From contig NISF01000008.1 in assembly GCA_002270295.1 (NCBI GenBank), forward strand, positions 1-64,000: a DNA stretch of 64,000 nt, written 5' to 3'. The stretch's first letter is position 1, and each line of letters begins with the position of its first letter. Under the pieces are notes generated by a model, which did no database searches, was not told the origin of the DNA, and saw only the letters and a program-made list of their open reading frames with translations. This DNA is from Enterobacter sp. 10-1. Its GTDB lineage: Bacteria > Pseudomonadota > Gammaproteobacteria > Enterobacterales > Enterobacteriaceae. Positions 1 to 10,219 of this stretch are shown one piece after another. Both the position numbers and the translations under genes were made by a program.

Positions 1-455
1 AACGCGGCTTTCGCTCAGCGTTGCGAGGTGGCGTATATTACGCTTTCCTCTTTCAGAGTCAACCCTTTAATTCAGGATTTTTTCTCTTCCGACCCGGCTT
101 AATCTGTGAAGTTGTTCACATTTGCCGTGTCAGTGGGAGCGCATTATAGGGAGTTCTTTTGGTATGGCAAGCCTTAAAATACAAAAAACCTATCAAGCGC
201 TCATTATTTGAACTTATCCATCCATATCACAAATAGCCGAAACCGCTAAAACCCAGACCTGGCGCGGCCTGCGCCTCATTTCAGACTAAATGCCAATTTT
301 TCAAAAAATGCATGGCGGCCAGCATGCAGATAGCCGCCTCTGGCTTAGCGGAGCCACAAACGGCGGATTAAGCAGCCGCTTTGACTCACGACAAAGCGCC
401 CTCGCTTCACACCTTTCTATAATCAGGGCCGTTTCTTCCTTACTGGTGTGAATCT
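1..455. promoter_or_regulatory. upstream intergenic region with possible roxA promoter
   Basis: No convincing gene is seen in the first 455 bases. A perfect TATAAT lies at 418-423, 32 bases before the roxA start, and is a reasonable -10 element; no good -35 sits at the right distance (a TTGACT at 381-386 is too far upstream). The ribosome-binding site of roxA is weak (GGTG about 8 bases before the ATG). Confidence 0.35.
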
Positions 456-1577
456 ATGGCTTATCAACTGAACATTAACTGGCCCGAGTTTTTAGAGAAG
501 TACTGGCAAAAGCAGCCGGTAGTATTAAAGAATGCTTTCCCTAACTTCGTCGATCCGATCACCCCGGACGAGCTGGCCGGTCTGGCCATGGAACCGGAAG
601 TCGACAGTCGGCTGGTTAGCCTGGTGAACGAGCAGTGGCAGGCCAGCAACGGGCCGTTCGAACATTTTGATGGCCTGGGCGAAACCGGCTGGTCGCTGCT
701 GGCGCAGGCGGTAAACCACTGGCATATGCCCGCCGCCGAGCTGGTTCGCCCGTTCCGCGTGCTGCCTGACTGGCGCCTGGATGACCTGATGATCTCCTTC
801 TCGGTCCCGGGAGGCGGCGTTGGCCCGCATATCGACCAGTATGATGTCTTCATTATTCAGGGCATGGGCAGCCGCCGCTGGCGCGTGGGCGACAAGCTGC
901 CGATGCGTCAGTTCTGCCCGCACCCGGCGCTGCTGCACGTCGATCCTTTCCCACCGATTATTGATGAAGACCTCGAACCGGGCGATATCCTTTATATCCC
1001 GCCAGGATTCCCGCACGACGGTATCACCCACGAAACGGCGCTGAACTACTCCGTTGGCTTCCGTGGGCCAAACGGTCGCGACCTGATCAGCAGCTTTGCC
1101 GACTACGCGCTGGAAAACGATCTTGGCAGTGAGCACTACAGCGATCCGGACCTGACCTGTCGCGAACATCCCGGCCGGGTAGAAGAGTATGAGCTCGAAC
1201 GCCTGCGCGGAATGATGATCGACATGATTAGCCAGCCGGAGGACTTCACCCAGTGGTTCGGCCGCTTTGCCACCACCCCGCGTCACGATCTGGACATCGC
1301 GCCGGCCGAGCCGCCTTATGCAGAAGAAGAGGTTGTTGATGCCCTGAACGGCGGCGAAACGCTGGCCCGCCTGAGCGGCCTGCGGGTGCTGCATATCGGC
1401 GACAGCTTCTTTGTGAACAGCGAAGCGCTGGAAATCACCGATGCCGAGGCGCTGGATGCGCTGTGCCGCTACACCTCACTGGGTAAAGATGAGCTGGGCA
1501 AAGCGCTGCACAACCCTGAATTTATCGCCGAGCTGACGCGCCTTATCAACCAGGGTTACTGGTACTTCGAAGAGTAA
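456..1577 (+). CDS. roxA: 50S ribosomal protein L16 arginine hydroxylase RoxA
   Basis: Fe(II)/2-oxoglutarate-dependent oxygenase of the JmjC/cupin class (formerly YcfD) that hydroxylates an arginine of ribosomal protein L16 in the cytoplasm. The 373-residue length equals the E. coli protein. The iron-binding triad is visible: H125 and D127 in GPHIDQYD and H187 in GFPHDGI, the same residue numbers as in E. coli. The C-terminal part is the dimerisation/winged-helix region of the family. It is a single-gene unit ended by a strong terminator, convergent with cusS. Identification is by direct family recognition; nothing is unusual about the gene. Confidence 0.96.
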   Translation: MAYQLNINWPEFLEKYWQKQPVVLKNAFPNFVDPITPDELAGLAMEPEVDSRLVSLVNEQWQASNGPFEHFDGLGETGWSLLAQAVNHWHMPAAELVRPFRVLPDWRLDDLMISFSVPGGGVGPHIDQYDVFIIQGMGSRRWRVGDKLPMRQFCPHPALLHVDPFPPIIDEDLEPGDILYIPPGFPHDGITHETALNYSVGFRGPNGRDLISSFADYALENDLGSEHYSDPDLTCREHPGRVEEYELERLRGMMIDMISQPEDFTQWFGRFATTPRHDLDIAPAEPPYAEEEVVDALNGGETLARLSGLRVLHIGDSFFVNSEALEITDAEALDALCRYTSLGKDELGKALHNPEFIAELTRLINQGYWYFEE

Positions 1578-1585
1578 GCCTCCCA

Positions 1586-1612
1586 AAGCCTGGCACCGCC
1601 AGGCTTCTTTTT
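1586..1612 (+). terminator. rho-independent terminator of roxA
   Basis: A perfect 9-bp stem (AAGCCTGGC / GCCAGGCTT, loop ACC) is followed by CTTTTTA, 9 bases after the roxA stop. It lies between the convergent roxA and cusS, but the T-run is good only on the plus strand. Confidence 0.9.
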
Positions 1613-1626
1613 ATGGCCTGCTTTTA

Positions 1627-3075
1627 TTACGCCCGTTTTGGCAGCATCAGAATAAAGCGGGTTGCGCGTACGTCGGACTCCACCGCCACGCTGCCGCGGT
1701 GCGCCCTGACGATTGATTTAACGATCGCCAGGCCAATGCCGCTCCCCTCGCCTTTACGCTGGCGGGAGGGATCGACGCGGTAGAATCGGTCGAAAAGCCG
1801 CGACAGATGTTCCGCAGGGATCGGCGCTCCCGGATTCTCAACGATCAGCTGAACCTGGTCATTGGCCTCCGTCAGATGAACGGTGACCGCCTGGCCGCCA
1901 GGCGTATAGCGAATGGCGTTAGAGAGCAAATTACTCATCGCCCGGCGCAGCATCAACGGATCGCCAACCACCCAGCAGGCGCTGCCGCTAAAGTGCAGGG
2001 CCACTTCCCTCTCCTCGGCCCAGGCTTCAAAGAAGTCGAAAACCTTGCTGACCTCGTCGGCCAGATTCAGCGCTTTTAGCTCCGGAATCAGTTGATTATT
2101 GTCAGCCTGCGCCAAAAACAGCATATCGCTGACCATTCGCGACATCCGCGAGAACTCTTCCAGATTGGAGTACAGCACATCCTCCAGCTCTTTCTGGCTG
2201 CGGGTCTGACTGAGCGCGATCTCCGTCTGGGTCACCAGGTTGGTTATCGGCGTGCGGATCTCATGGGCAATATCCGCGGAAAAGTTGGACTGACGGGTAA
2301 ATACATCCTCTATACGTTCAAGCATATGGTTAAACGACAGCACCAGCCGCTCCAGCTCAATCGGCACAGACTGCGGGTTTAAGCGCACGTCGAGGTCGCG
2401 GGAGGTAATGTTTTGAATCTGTCGGCTGACCCGGCGAATCGGCTTATGTCCGTGATAGACCACGAACAGCACAATAAAGATGATAAGGATGCTGATAATC
2501 GTCGCCGCCGAAATCAGCCTCGCCTTCAGATCGTTAATATAGTGGAGGTGGAAATCGATCGACAGGGCCATAAGCAGGTGATAGGCCGGCCTGCCGTCCG
2601 CCGCACGGCTAAGCGGCAGCATAATCAGCCGCCAGGAGCGGGTCTGCATCTGGTGATTGTCATGGGTTAACGCCCGCGGATGCGGGTCTACCCACGAGAT
2701 GACGTTGCCATCCTGCAGCCTGGCAGCGAGCCCCGGCGTACTCATGATATGGCTGAGGTCCGGGCCATTCGGCGACTGGAAAAGGATCTTGCCGCTGCCG
2801 TCATCGAGGCAAATAAAAACGTTGGCGTAGCCATCGATCACGTTCTTTAAGATCTCCAGCCGCCGCGCCTGTGGATAGTCGGCATGGTTGAGCACCGTCT
2901 CAAGGGTGGTGGCCAGCTGCCTGAGGTCGTGGGCGTCACGCTCTTCAAAATGCGCCTTTACCGAGTGGATCATTATCCAGGTGAAGGCGAAAAAGGCCAC
3001 TATCGTCGCCAGGCTGATAAAAAAGGTCAGCCGCGTCGCCAGCGAAAAAGGCCGCTGCAGAAGCTTAATCGCCAT
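1627..3075 (-). CDS. cusS: copper/silver sensor histidine kinase CusS
   Basis: Inner-membrane sensor kinase that detects periplasmic Cu(I)/Ag(I) and phosphorylates CusR. The 482-residue form starting [10 protein letters not shown] has an N-terminal membrane segment (about 14-36), a periplasmic sensor loop, a second membrane segment near 190, HAMP, the H-box ([10 protein letters not shown]), N-box ([10 protein letters not shown]) and glycine-rich ATP-binding boxes ([11 protein letters not shown]). A longer reading frame extends to 3138 but runs into cusR; start 3075 gives the usual CusS N-terminus and overlaps the cusR stop by 11 bases, implying translational coupling in a cusRS operon. Confidence 0.94.
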   Translation of the reverse strand: MAIKLLQRPFSLATRLTFFISLATIVAFFAFTWIMIHSVKAHFEERDAHDLRQLATTLETVLNHADYPQARRLEILKNVIDGYANVFICLDDGSGKILFQSPNGPDLSHIMSTPGLAARLQDGNVISWVDPHPRALTHDNHQMQTRSWRLIMLPLSRAADGRPAYHLLMALSIDFHLHYINDLKARLISAATIISILIIFIVLFVVYHGHKPIRRVSRQIQNITSRDLDVRLNPQSVPIELERLVLSFNHMLERIEDVFTRQSNFSADIAHEIRTPITNLVTQTEIALSQTRSQKELEDVLYSNLEEFSRMSRMVSDMLFLAQADNNQLIPELKALNLADEVSKVFDFFEAWAEEREVALHFSGSACWVVGDPLMLRRAMSNLLSNAIRYTPGGQAVTVHLTEANDQVQLIVENPGAPIPAEHLSRLFDRFYRVDPSRQRKGEGSGIGLAIVKSIVRAHRGSVAVESDVRATRFILMLPKRA

Positions 3076-3748
3076 CCGGCACCTCAAGCACATAGCCGAC
3101 GCCGCGCACGGTCTGGATGAGCTTAGGCTCAAAATCATTATCTATTTTGCCCCGCAGCCGCTTCACCGCCACGTCAATGGCGTTGGTGTCGCTGTCAAAA
3201 TTCATGTCCCAGACCTGAGAGGCGATCAGCGAACGGGGCAGAACTTCCCCCTGATGGCGGATAAAGAACTCCAGCAGCGTAAACTCTTTGCTGGTCAGCA
3301 TGATGCGTGCGCCCGCGCGGGTCACCCTGCGGCTGACCAGATCGAGCGTTAAATCCGCCACCTGGAACTGGCTCTCAACGATCGTCGCCGCCCCGCGACG
3401 TAAAAGCGTCCTTACGCGCGCCAGCAGCTCGGCGAAGGCAAAGGGCTTCACCAGATAATCATCGGCCCCGAGCTCCAGCCCCTTCACCCGATGTTCAACG
3501 GTCCCCAGCGCGGTCAGCAGCAGGATCGGCATGCCCTTATCGGCGGATCGCAGCATTCTGACGATATCCCAGCCGTTCACGTCCGGCAGCATGATGTCGA
3601 GGATCAGCAGGTCATAATCGCTGGTCATCGCCAGGTGATAGCCATTCAGACCGTTATCCGCCAGATCGACAACAAAACCGGCTTCCGTCAGCCCTTTCGT
3701 CAGGTACTCGCCGGTTTTCATCTCATCTTCGACGATCAAAATCTTCAT
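3065..3748 (-). CDS. cusR: copper/silver response regulator CusR
   Basis: OmpR/PhoB-family response regulator (227 residues) that activates cusCFBA when phosphorylated by CusS. The receiver domain shows the acidic pocket (VEDE), the phospho-acceptor aspartate in [10 protein letters not shown] and the conserved lysine in LVKPF; the C-terminal half is a winged-helix DNA-binding domain. The sequence is closer to CusR than to plasmid SilR or PcoR (it ends LEVPDG). Start 3748 is preferred to 3763 because an AAGGAG site sits 7 bases upstream and the protein then begins MKILIVEDE. Confidence 0.95.
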   Translation of the reverse strand: MKILIVEDEMKTGEYLTKGLTEAGFVVDLADNGLNGYHLAMTSDYDLLILDIMLPDVNGWDIVRMLRSADKGMPILLLTALGTVEHRVKGLELGADDYLVKPFAFAELLARVRTLLRRGAATIVESQFQVADLTLDLVSRRVTRAGARIMLTSKEFTLLEFFIRHQGEVLPRSLIASQVWDMNFDSDTNAIDVAVKRLRGKIDNDFEPKLIQTVRGVGYVLEVPDGD

Positions 3749-3823
3749 CACCTGCTCCTTCACGCGACTGTGGTGCGGGTTTCCAATTTTAGAGGAGCCA
3801 AACCGGATAGCAATGAATTCTCA

Positions 3824-3849
3824 GGAAAATGACAGCTTTGTCATTTTCC
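3824..3849. promoter_or_regulatory. CusR box (divergent cusRS / cusCFBA operator)
   Basis: A perfect inverted repeat with 11-bp arms (GGAAAATGACA and its complement) and a 4-base spacer GCTT lies between the cusR and cusC starts. It matches the known E. coli CusR operator core (AAAATGACA with TTGTCATTTT). It would control both divergent transcripts. Confidence 0.92.
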
Positions 3850-3918
3850 CGTCACGCGTCAAACAGACGCCGTTGCGTAAAGTACAGGCATTCTCTGATA
3901 GCCGATAAACCTGCCACT

Positions 3919-5304
3919 ATGCGCCAGTTAAAGCTCATTTCGCTCAGCGTTATTTTCATTCTGACGGGCTGTATCTCCTTAGCCCCGGACTACCGCCAGC
4001 CGCCCTCGCCGGTGCCGCAGCAGTTCTCTCTCAGCCAGAACCAACTGGTGACGCCGCCTGCGGGCTATCAGGAGACCGGCTGGCGCGCCTTTTTCGCCGA
4101 TCCGCAGGTTAAATCGCTGATTGCGACCGCGCTCGTCGATAACCGGGATTTGCGCATGGCAACCCTTAAAGTACAGGAAGCGCGGGCGCAGTACGGCGTG
4201 ACCGATGCCGATCGCTATCCGCAGCTGAGCACCGCCGCGAGCAGCACCTACGGCGGGAAGCTCAAAGGCGATACCACCACCAGCAGCGACTATCAGGCCG
4301 GGCTTAACCTCAGCTTCGATCTCGACTTCTTCGGCCGCCTGAAAAACATGAGCGAGGCGCAGCGGCAGACCTTTTTCGCCAGCGTAGAAGCCCAGCGCGC
4401 GGTGCACATCTTATTAATTTCAAACGTTTCGCAGAGCTACTTCAACCAGCGGCTGGCCGCAGCGCAGCTCGCCGTGGCGCGTGAGACGTTACAAAACTAC
4501 CGCCAGTCCTACGCTTTTGTAGAGAAACAGCTGCTGACCGGCAGCAGCAGCGTGCTGGCGCTGGAGCAGGCGCGCGGGGTAATTGAAAGCACCCGCGCCG
4601 ACATCGCCAGGCGGGAAGGCGAGCTGGCGCAGGCCAATAACGCCCTGCAGCTGCTGCTGGGCAGCTATCAGCGGCTGCCGGACGACGCGGCCGACAGCGC
4701 GGCGGATATTCACAGCGTCAGGCTGCCGCCCGCCCTCTCCTCGCAGATCTTACTCCAGCGTCCCGATATTTTAGAGGCCGAGCACGGGCTGCGGGCGGCG
4801 AACGCCAATATCGGCGCCGCGCGGGCGGCCTTCTTCCCGTCGATTATGCTAACCAGCTCGCTTTCCGGCAGCAGCGCCGACCTCTCCAGCCTGTTTAATC
4901 CGGCCAGCGGGATGTGGAATTTCATCCCTAAAATCGAGCTGCCGATATTCAACGCCGGGCGTAATCAGGCCAATCTCGATGTCGCCGAAATCCGCCAGCA
5001 GCAGTCGGTGGTGAATTACGAACAGAAAATCCAGAACGCCTTTAAAGAGGTGGCCGACGCCCTGGCCCTGCGCCAGAGCCTGGCGGATCAAATCAGCGCC
5101 CAGCAGCGCTATTTTGCCTCCCTGCAAATCACCCTGCAGCGTGCCAGAACGCTCTATCAGCATGGCGCGGTCAGCTATATCGAAGTGCTGGACGCCGAAC
5201 GTTCGCTGTTCGCCACGCAGCAGGCCCTGCTGGATCTCAACTACGCCCGCCAGGTTAACGAAATTCAGCTCTTTACCGCCCTCGGCGGCGGCTGGCTGGA
5301 ATAA
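3919..5304 (+). CDS. cusC: outer-membrane factor CusC (TolC-like lipoprotein)
   Basis: Outer-membrane channel of the CusCBA tripartite Cu(I)/Ag(I) efflux pump. The chosen start (461 residues) gives a lipoprotein signal with lipobox LTGC, as in E. coli CusC; the frame is open upstream to 3829, but that portion overlaps the CusR operator. Two repeated OEP domains follow, with recognisable CusC stretches such as LDFFGRLKNMSEA, GSSSVLALEQARG and IFNAGRNQANLD, and the terminal ALGGGW. First gene of the cusCFBA operon. Confidence 0.95.
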   Translation: MRQLKLISLSVIFILTGCISLAPDYRQPPSPVPQQFSLSQNQLVTPPAGYQETGWRAFFADPQVKSLIATALVDNRDLRMATLKVQEARAQYGVTDADRYPQLSTAASSTYGGKLKGDTTTSSDYQAGLNLSFDLDFFGRLKNMSEAQRQTFFASVEAQRAVHILLISNVSQSYFNQRLAAAQLAVARETLQNYRQSYAFVEKQLLTGSSSVLALEQARGVIESTRADIARREGELAQANNALQLLLGSYQRLPDDAADSAADIHSVRLPPALSSQILLQRPDILEAEHGLRAANANIGAARAAFFPSIMLTSSLSGSSADLSSLFNPASGMWNFIPKIELPIFNAGRNQANLDVAEIRQQQSVVNYEQKIQNAFKEVADALALRQSLADQISAQQRYFASLQITLQRARTLYQHGAVSYIEVLDAERSLFATQQALLDLNYARQVNEIQLFTALGGGWLE

Positions 5305-5333
5305 ACCATTATTGAATATCAGGAGTGTTAATC

Positions 5334-5681
5334 ATGAATCATGTCGCAAAAACGGTCATTTTGGGCCTTCTTATGTCTGCAGCGAGCTTCGGCGCCCAGG
5401 CTGCCGGGCACCAGCATGGCGAAATGATGTCCGCCGCGCCAGCCGCCGGGCAGACGCAGCTCATCAGCGCGACCGGTGAAGTTAAAACCATTGATATGGA
5501 AAGTAAAAAAGTCACTATCGACCATGACGCCATCCCGGCGGTGAACTGGCCGCCGATGACCATGCGCTTCACCATCACCCCGCAAACCCAGCTTAACGCG
5601 ATTAAGCCCGGCGATAAGGTCACTTTCACCTTTATCCAGCAGGGCGGCCTCTCCTTATTACAGGATATCCACGTTAACTAA
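5334..5681 (+). CDS. cusF: periplasmic copper/silver metallochaperone CusF
   Basis: Small periplasmic protein (115 residues, signal peptide ending AQA) that hands Cu(I)/Ag(I) to CusB. The metal site of the family is intact: a histidine in TIDHDAIPA, then tryptophan and two methionines in VNWPPMTMRF, matching the H/W/M/M set of E. coli CusF. AGGAG lies 10 bases before the ATG at 5334, so the in-frame ATG at 5325 is not preferred. It sits between cusC and cusB as in E. coli. Confidence 0.95.
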   Translation: MNHVAKTVILGLLMSAASFGAQAAGHQHGEMMSAAPAAGQTQLISATGEVKTIDMESKKVTIDHDAIPAVNWPPMTMRFTITPQTQLNAIKPGDKVTFTFIQQGGLSLLQDIHVN

Positions 5682-5706
5682 TAAGGTGTTCACGGAGCGC
5701 ATTACG

Positions 5707-6990
5707 ATGGTCTCTCTAAAACTTAAAACCGCTGCGCTCATTATCAGCAGTATGTGTCTTGGCGGCGTTATTGCAGCGGGCCTGTATATCGGGCTTTCGC
5801 CCGCTCACCCTGCGGGCGATGCGGATCCTGCCGCCGGGCAGGCGCGTAAAGTCCTGTTCTGGTATGACCCGATGTACCCCAATACGCGTTTTGATAAGCC
5901 GGGAAAATCGCCGTTTATGGATATGGACCTTGTGGCCAAATACGCCGATGAAGAGGCCCAGCCCTCGGCCGCCCCGGGCGTACGCATCGACCCGACGCAA
6001 ACGCAGAATCTGGGCGTCAAAACCGCCGCCGTCGCGCGCGGGCCGCTAAGCTACGCCCGGACCTTCCCGGCTAATGTCAGCTATAACGAATACCAGTTTG
6101 TCATCGTCCAGGCGCGCTCGGCGGGCTTTATCGACAGGGTCTACCCGCTGACCGTCGGCGATAAGATTAAGCAAGGCACTCCGCTGATTGACCTGACCAT
6201 TCCGGACTGGGTCGAGGCACAGAGCGAATATCTGCTGCTGCAGGAAACCGGCGGCACCGCCACCCAGGTGGAGGGGATCCTCGAGCGGCTGCGCCTCGCC
6301 GGGATGCCGGATGACGATATCCGCCGCCTGAAGGCGACGCGCAAAATTCAGACCCGCTTCACCCTGAAAGCGCCGATTGACGGCGTGATTACCGCCTTTG
6401 ATCTACGCGCCGGCATGAACATCGCCAAAGATAACGTGGTGGCCAAAATTCAGGGCATGGACCCGGTGTGGATTAGCGCCTCGGTGCCGGAATCCATCGC
6501 ATGGCTGATTAAAGACGCTTCGCAGTTTGTCCTTTCCGTTCCGGCATGGCCGGACAAAACCTTCACCATCAGCAAATGGAGCATTCTGCCCGGCGTGGAT
6601 GCGGCTACCCGCACGCTGCAGCTGCGTCTGCAGGTCGATAACCCGGATGAAGCGCTGAAACCGGGAATGACCGCCTGGCTGAAGCTGAACGCGCAAAGTC
6701 AGCCGATGCTGCTGATCCCGTCGAAAGCGCTGATCGACAGCGGCGCGGAACAGCGGGTCATCACCGTGGACGGCGACGGCCGCTTCGTGCCGAAACGGGT
6801 CGAGGTCTTCCAGCAGTCCGGCGATATGACGGCGATCCGCTCCGGTATTCGCGAAGGAGAGAAGGTCGTCGCCAGCGGCCTGTTCCTGATTGATTCCGAG
6901 GCCAATATCTCCGGCGCGCTGGATCGGATGCGCGCCCGGCCGACCGCCGCGGCGCCGAGCATGCCGGATAACGCGGCGCATGCGCACTAA
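5707..6990 (+). CDS. cusB: periplasmic adaptor (membrane fusion) protein CusB
   Basis: Adaptor linking CusA to CusC and accepting metal from CusF. The 427-residue product has an N-terminal signal/anchor segment, then the heavy-metal-binding motif WYDPMYPNTRFDKPGKSPF followed by MDMD, which carries the conserved methionines, then the HlyD-like lipoyl/hairpin/beta-barrel region and a C-terminal membrane-proximal domain. It ends in a His-rich tail (AHAH). Start 5707 follows GGAG at a good distance; the start at 5686 has no such site. Confidence 0.95.
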   Translation: MVSLKLKTAALIISSMCLGGVIAAGLYIGLSPAHPAGDADPAAGQARKVLFWYDPMYPNTRFDKPGKSPFMDMDLVAKYADEEAQPSAAPGVRIDPTQTQNLGVKTAAVARGPLSYARTFPANVSYNEYQFVIVQARSAGFIDRVYPLTVGDKIKQGTPLIDLTIPDWVEAQSEYLLLQETGGTATQVEGILERLRLAGMPDDDIRRLKATRKIQTRFTLKAPIDGVITAFDLRAGMNIAKDNVVAKIQGMDPVWISASVPESIAWLIKDASQFVLSVPAWPDKTFTISKWSILPGVDAATRTLQLRLQVDNPDEALKPGMTAWLKLNAQSQPMLLIPSKALIDSGAEQRVITVDGDGRFVPKRVEVFQQSGDMTAIRSGIREGEKVVASGLFLIDSEANISGALDRMRARPTAAAPSMPDNAAHAH

Positions 6991-7001
6991 GGAGATGACA
7001 A

Positions 7002-10000
7002 ATGATTGAATGGATTATCCGTCGCTCGGTGGCCAACCGCTTTCTGGTGATGATGGGGGCGCTGTTCCTCAGCATCTGGGGGGCGTGGACCATCGTCCAC
7101 ACGCCGGTGGACGCCCTGCCGGATCTCTCCGACGTCCAGGTGATCGTCAAAACCAGCTACCCCGGACAGGCGCCGCAAATCGTTGAAAACCAGGTCACCT
7201 GGCCGCTAACCACCACCATGCTGTCGGTGCCGGGCGCCAAAACGGTGCGCGGCTTCTCGCAGTTCGGCGCTTCCTACGTCTACGTGATTTTTGCCGACGG
7301 CACCGATCCCTACTGGGCGCGCTCGCGGGTGCTGGAGTACCTCAACCAGGTGCAGGGCAAGCTTCCGGCCGGCGTCAGCGCCGAGATGGGCCCGGATGCC
7401 ACCGGCGTCGGCTGGATCTATGAGTACGCGCTGGTCGATCGCAGCGGCAAGCACGACCTCGCGGAGCTGAGATCGCTGCAGGACTGGTTTTTAAAATACG
7501 AGCTGAAAACCATCCCGGACGTTTCGGAAGTGGCGTCGGTGGGCGGCGTGGTTAAAGAGTATCAGGTCGTGGTCGATCCGCTGAAGCTGACCCAGTACGG
7601 CATTACCCTGTCGGCGGTGAAATCGGCGCTGGATACCTCCAACCAGGAGGCCGGCGGCTCTTCCGTCGAGCTGGCGGAAGCCGAGTATATGGTGCGCGCC
7701 AGCGGCTATCTGCAAAGCCTCGACGATTTTAACAATATCGTGCTGACAACCGGCGACAGCGGCGTGCCGGTATATCTGCGCGACGTCGCCAGGGTACAAA
7801 TTGGCCCGGAGATGCGCCGCGGCATTGCCGAACTGAACGGCGAAGGCGAAGTGGCCGGCGGCGTGGTGATCCTGCGTTCCGGTAAGAACGCCCGCGAAGT
7901 CATTTCGGCCGTAAGAAGCAAGCTTGCGTCCCTGCAGGGCAGCCTGCCGGAAGGGGTTGAGGTGGTCACCACCTATGACCGCAGCCAGCTGATCGATCGG
8001 GCCATCGACAACCTCAGCGCGAAGCTGCTGGAGGAGTTTATCGTCGTTGCGCTGGTCTGCGCCCTGTTCCTGTGGCACATACGCTCGGCGCTGGTCGCCA
8101 TTATCTCTCTGCCGCTCGGCCTGTGCTTCGCCTTTATCATGATGCATTTCCAGGGGCTGAACGCCAATATCATGTCGCTCGGCGGGATTGCGATTGCGGT
8201 GGGGGCGATGGTCGATGCCGCCATCGTGATGATAGAAAACGCCCATAAGCGGCTGGAGGAGTGGGATCACCAGCATCCGCAGCAGCGCCCCGACAACGAG
8301 ACGCGCTGGAAAATCATCACCGATGCTTCGGTGGAGGTCGGCCCGGCGCTGTTTATCAGCCTGCTGATTATCACCCTGTCGTTTATCCCGATTTTCACCC
8401 TCGAAGGGCAGGAAGGGAAGCTGTTCGGCCCGCTGGCGTTTACCAAAACCTGGTCGATGGCCGGGGCGGCGCTGCTGGCGATCGTGGCGATCCCGATCCT
8501 GATGGGATTCTGGATCCGCGGCAGGATCCCGGCGGAGAACAGCAACCCGCTCAACCGTTTTCTGATCCGCATTTATCACCCGCTGCTGCTGAAGGTGCTG
8601 CGCTGGCCGAAAACGACCCTGCTGGTCGCGGCGCTGACGATCCTGACGGTCATCTGGCCTCTCAGCCGGGTGGGCGGCGAGTTTCTGCCGCAGATCAACG
8701 AAGGCGATCTGCTGTATATGCCGTCGACGCTGCCGGGGATTTCCGCCTCGCAGGCGGCGGATATGCTGCAGAAGACCGATAAGCTGATCATGACGGTGCC
8801 GGAAGTGGCCCGCGTGTTCGGCAAGACCGGTAAGGCCGAGACCGCCACCGATTCCGCGCCGCTGGAGATGGTCGAGACCACCATTCAGCTCAAGCCGCAG
8901 AATCAGTGGCGCACGGGGATGACCATGGAGAAGATCGTCGAGGAGCTGGATAAAACCGTGCGCCTGCCGGGACTCGCCAACCTGTGGGTGCCGCCGATCC
9001 GTAACCGGATCGATATGCTCTCTACCGGGATCAAAAGCCCAATCGGTATAAAGGTCTCCGGCACCAATCTCGCCGACATCGACGAGAGCGCCGAGCAGAT
9101 TGAAGCCGTGGCCCGCACCGTGCCGGGCGTCACCTCGGCGCTGGCGGAAAGGCTGGTCGGCGGACGCTATCTCAATATCGATATTAACCGTGAGAAGGCC
9201 GCCCGCTACGGCATGAGCGTCGGCGACGTGCAGCTGTTCGTCTCGTCGGCCATCGGCGGCGCGATGGTGGGCGAAACGGTGGAAGGCGTTGAGCGCTATC
9301 CGATCAACATCCGCTACCCGCAGAGCTATCGCGATAGCCCGCAGGCCCTGCGCCAGCTGCCGATCCTGACTCCGCTGAAGCAGCAGATAGTCCTCGGCGA
9401 CGTGGCGGAGGTGAAGGTGGTGACCGGTCCGTCGATGCTGAAAACCGAAAACGCCCGCCCGACCAGCTGGATCTATATCGACGCCAGGGATCGCGACATG
9501 GTTTCGGTGGTTCACGATCTGCAGCAGGCCATCGCCCAGGGAGTGAAGCTGAAGCCGGGGACCAGCGTCTCCTACTCCGGCCAGTTTGAGCTGCTCGAAC
9601 GCGCCAACCAGAAGCTGAAGCTGATGGTCCCTATGACGCTGATGATCATTTTCGTGCTGCTGTACCTGGCGTTCCGTCGCTTTGGCGAAGCGCTACTGAT
9701 CATCGCCAGCGTGCCGTTCGCGCTGGTCGGCGGCATCTGGTTCCTCTACTGGATGGGGTTCCATCTGTCGGTGGCGACCGGCACCGGCTTTATCGCCCTC
9801 GCCGGGGTAGCGGCGGAGTTTGGCGTGGTAATGCTGATGTACCTGCGCCACGCCATTGAAGCGGAGCCGTCGCTGGAAAACGCGGAAACCTTCAGCGCAG
9901 ACCGGCTCGACGAGGCGCTATACCAGGGCGCGGTGCTGCGCGTGCGGCCAAAGGCGATGACCGTGGCGGTGATTATCGCCGGCCTGCTGCCAATTTTATG

Positions 10001-10154
10001 GGGCACCGGCGCCGGTTCCGAGGTGATGAGCCGCATCGCCGCGCCGATGATTGGCGGGATGATCACCGCCCCGCTGCTGTCGCTGTTTATTATTCCGGCG
10101 GCCTATAAGCTGATGTGGCTGTACCGGCACCGACGCCCGGCGCAGCGCGCATAA
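7002..10154 (+). CDS. cusA: RND heavy-metal efflux transporter CusA
   Basis: Inner-membrane proton-driven resistance-nodulation-division pump (1050 residues; E. coli CusA 1047) exporting Cu(I)/Ag(I). It has the duplicated RND layout: one N-terminal helix, a large periplasmic loop, a helix bundle, a second periplasmic loop and a second bundle. The proton-relay motif region reads [13 protein letters not shown]. It begins 11 bases after cusB with GGAG upstream. A 674-codon open frame on the other strand inside it is a composition artefact. Confidence 0.96.
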   Translation: MIEWIIRRSVANRFLVMMGALFLSIWGAWTIVHTPVDALPDLSDVQVIVKTSYPGQAPQIVENQVTWPLTTTMLSVPGAKTVRGFSQFGASYVYVIFADGTDPYWARSRVLEYLNQVQGKLPAGVSAEMGPDATGVGWIYEYALVDRSGKHDLAELRSLQDWFLKYELKTIPDVSEVASVGGVVKEYQVVVDPLKLTQYGITLSAVKSALDTSNQEAGGSSVELAEAEYMVRASGYLQSLDDFNNIVLTTGDSGVPVYLRDVARVQIGPEMRRGIAELNGEGEVAGGVVILRSGKNAREVISAVRSKLASLQGSLPEGVEVVTTYDRSQLIDRAIDNLSAKLLEEFIVVALVCALFLWHIRSALVAIISLPLGLCFAFIMMHFQGLNANIMSLGGIAIAVGAMVDAAIVMIENAHKRLEEWDHQHPQQRPDNETRWKIITDASVEVGPALFISLLIITLSFIPIFTLEGQEGKLFGPLAFTKTWSMAGAALLAIVAIPILMGFWIRGRIPAENSNPLNRFLIRIYHPLLLKVLRWPKTTLLVAALTILTVIWPLSRVGGEFLPQINEGDLLYMPSTLPGISASQAADMLQKTDKLIMTVPEVARVFGKTGKAETATDSAPLEMVETTIQLKPQNQWRTGMTMEKIVEELDKTVRLPGLANLWVPPIRNRIDMLSTGIKSPIGIKVSGTNLADIDESAEQIEAVARTVPGVTSALAERLVGGRYLNIDINREKAARYGMSVGDVQLFVSSAIGGAMVGETVEGVERYPINIRYPQSYRDSPQALRQLPILTPLKQQIVLGDVAEVKVVTGPSMLKTENARPTSWIYIDARDRDMVSVVHDLQQAIAQGVKLKPGTSVSYSGQFELLERANQKLKLMVPMTLMIIFVLLYLAFRRFGEALLIIASVPFALVGGIWFLYWMGFHLSVATGTGFIALAGVAAEFGVVMLMYLRHAIEAEPSLENAETFSADRLDEALYQGAVLRVRPKAMTVAVIIAGLLPILWGTGAGSEVMSRIAAPMIGGMITAPLLSLFIIPAAYKLMWLYRHRRPAQRA

Positions 10155-10160
10155 CCGAGC

Positions 10161-10196
10161 GGCGAGCGGGCCGGATCGCTATCCGCCCCGCTCGCC
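10161..10196. terminator. strong GC-rich hairpin after cusA
   Basis: GGCGAGCGGG and its exact complement CCCGCTCGCC enclose a partly paired loop (GGAT/ATCC) 7 bases after the cusA stop and before the convergent 10220-11068 gene. There is no T-run on either strand, so it may stop transcription only in part or stabilise the 3' end. Confidence 0.5.
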
Positions 10197-10219
10197 CTCG
10201 CCGACTTATCAGGAGGCAA

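Noticed and set aside
7491-9515. 674-codon open frame on the minus strand inside cusA
   Set aside because: Composition artefact of a GC-rich gene; its translation is low-complexity (His/Arg/Gln-rich) and matches no family, while cusA is certain.
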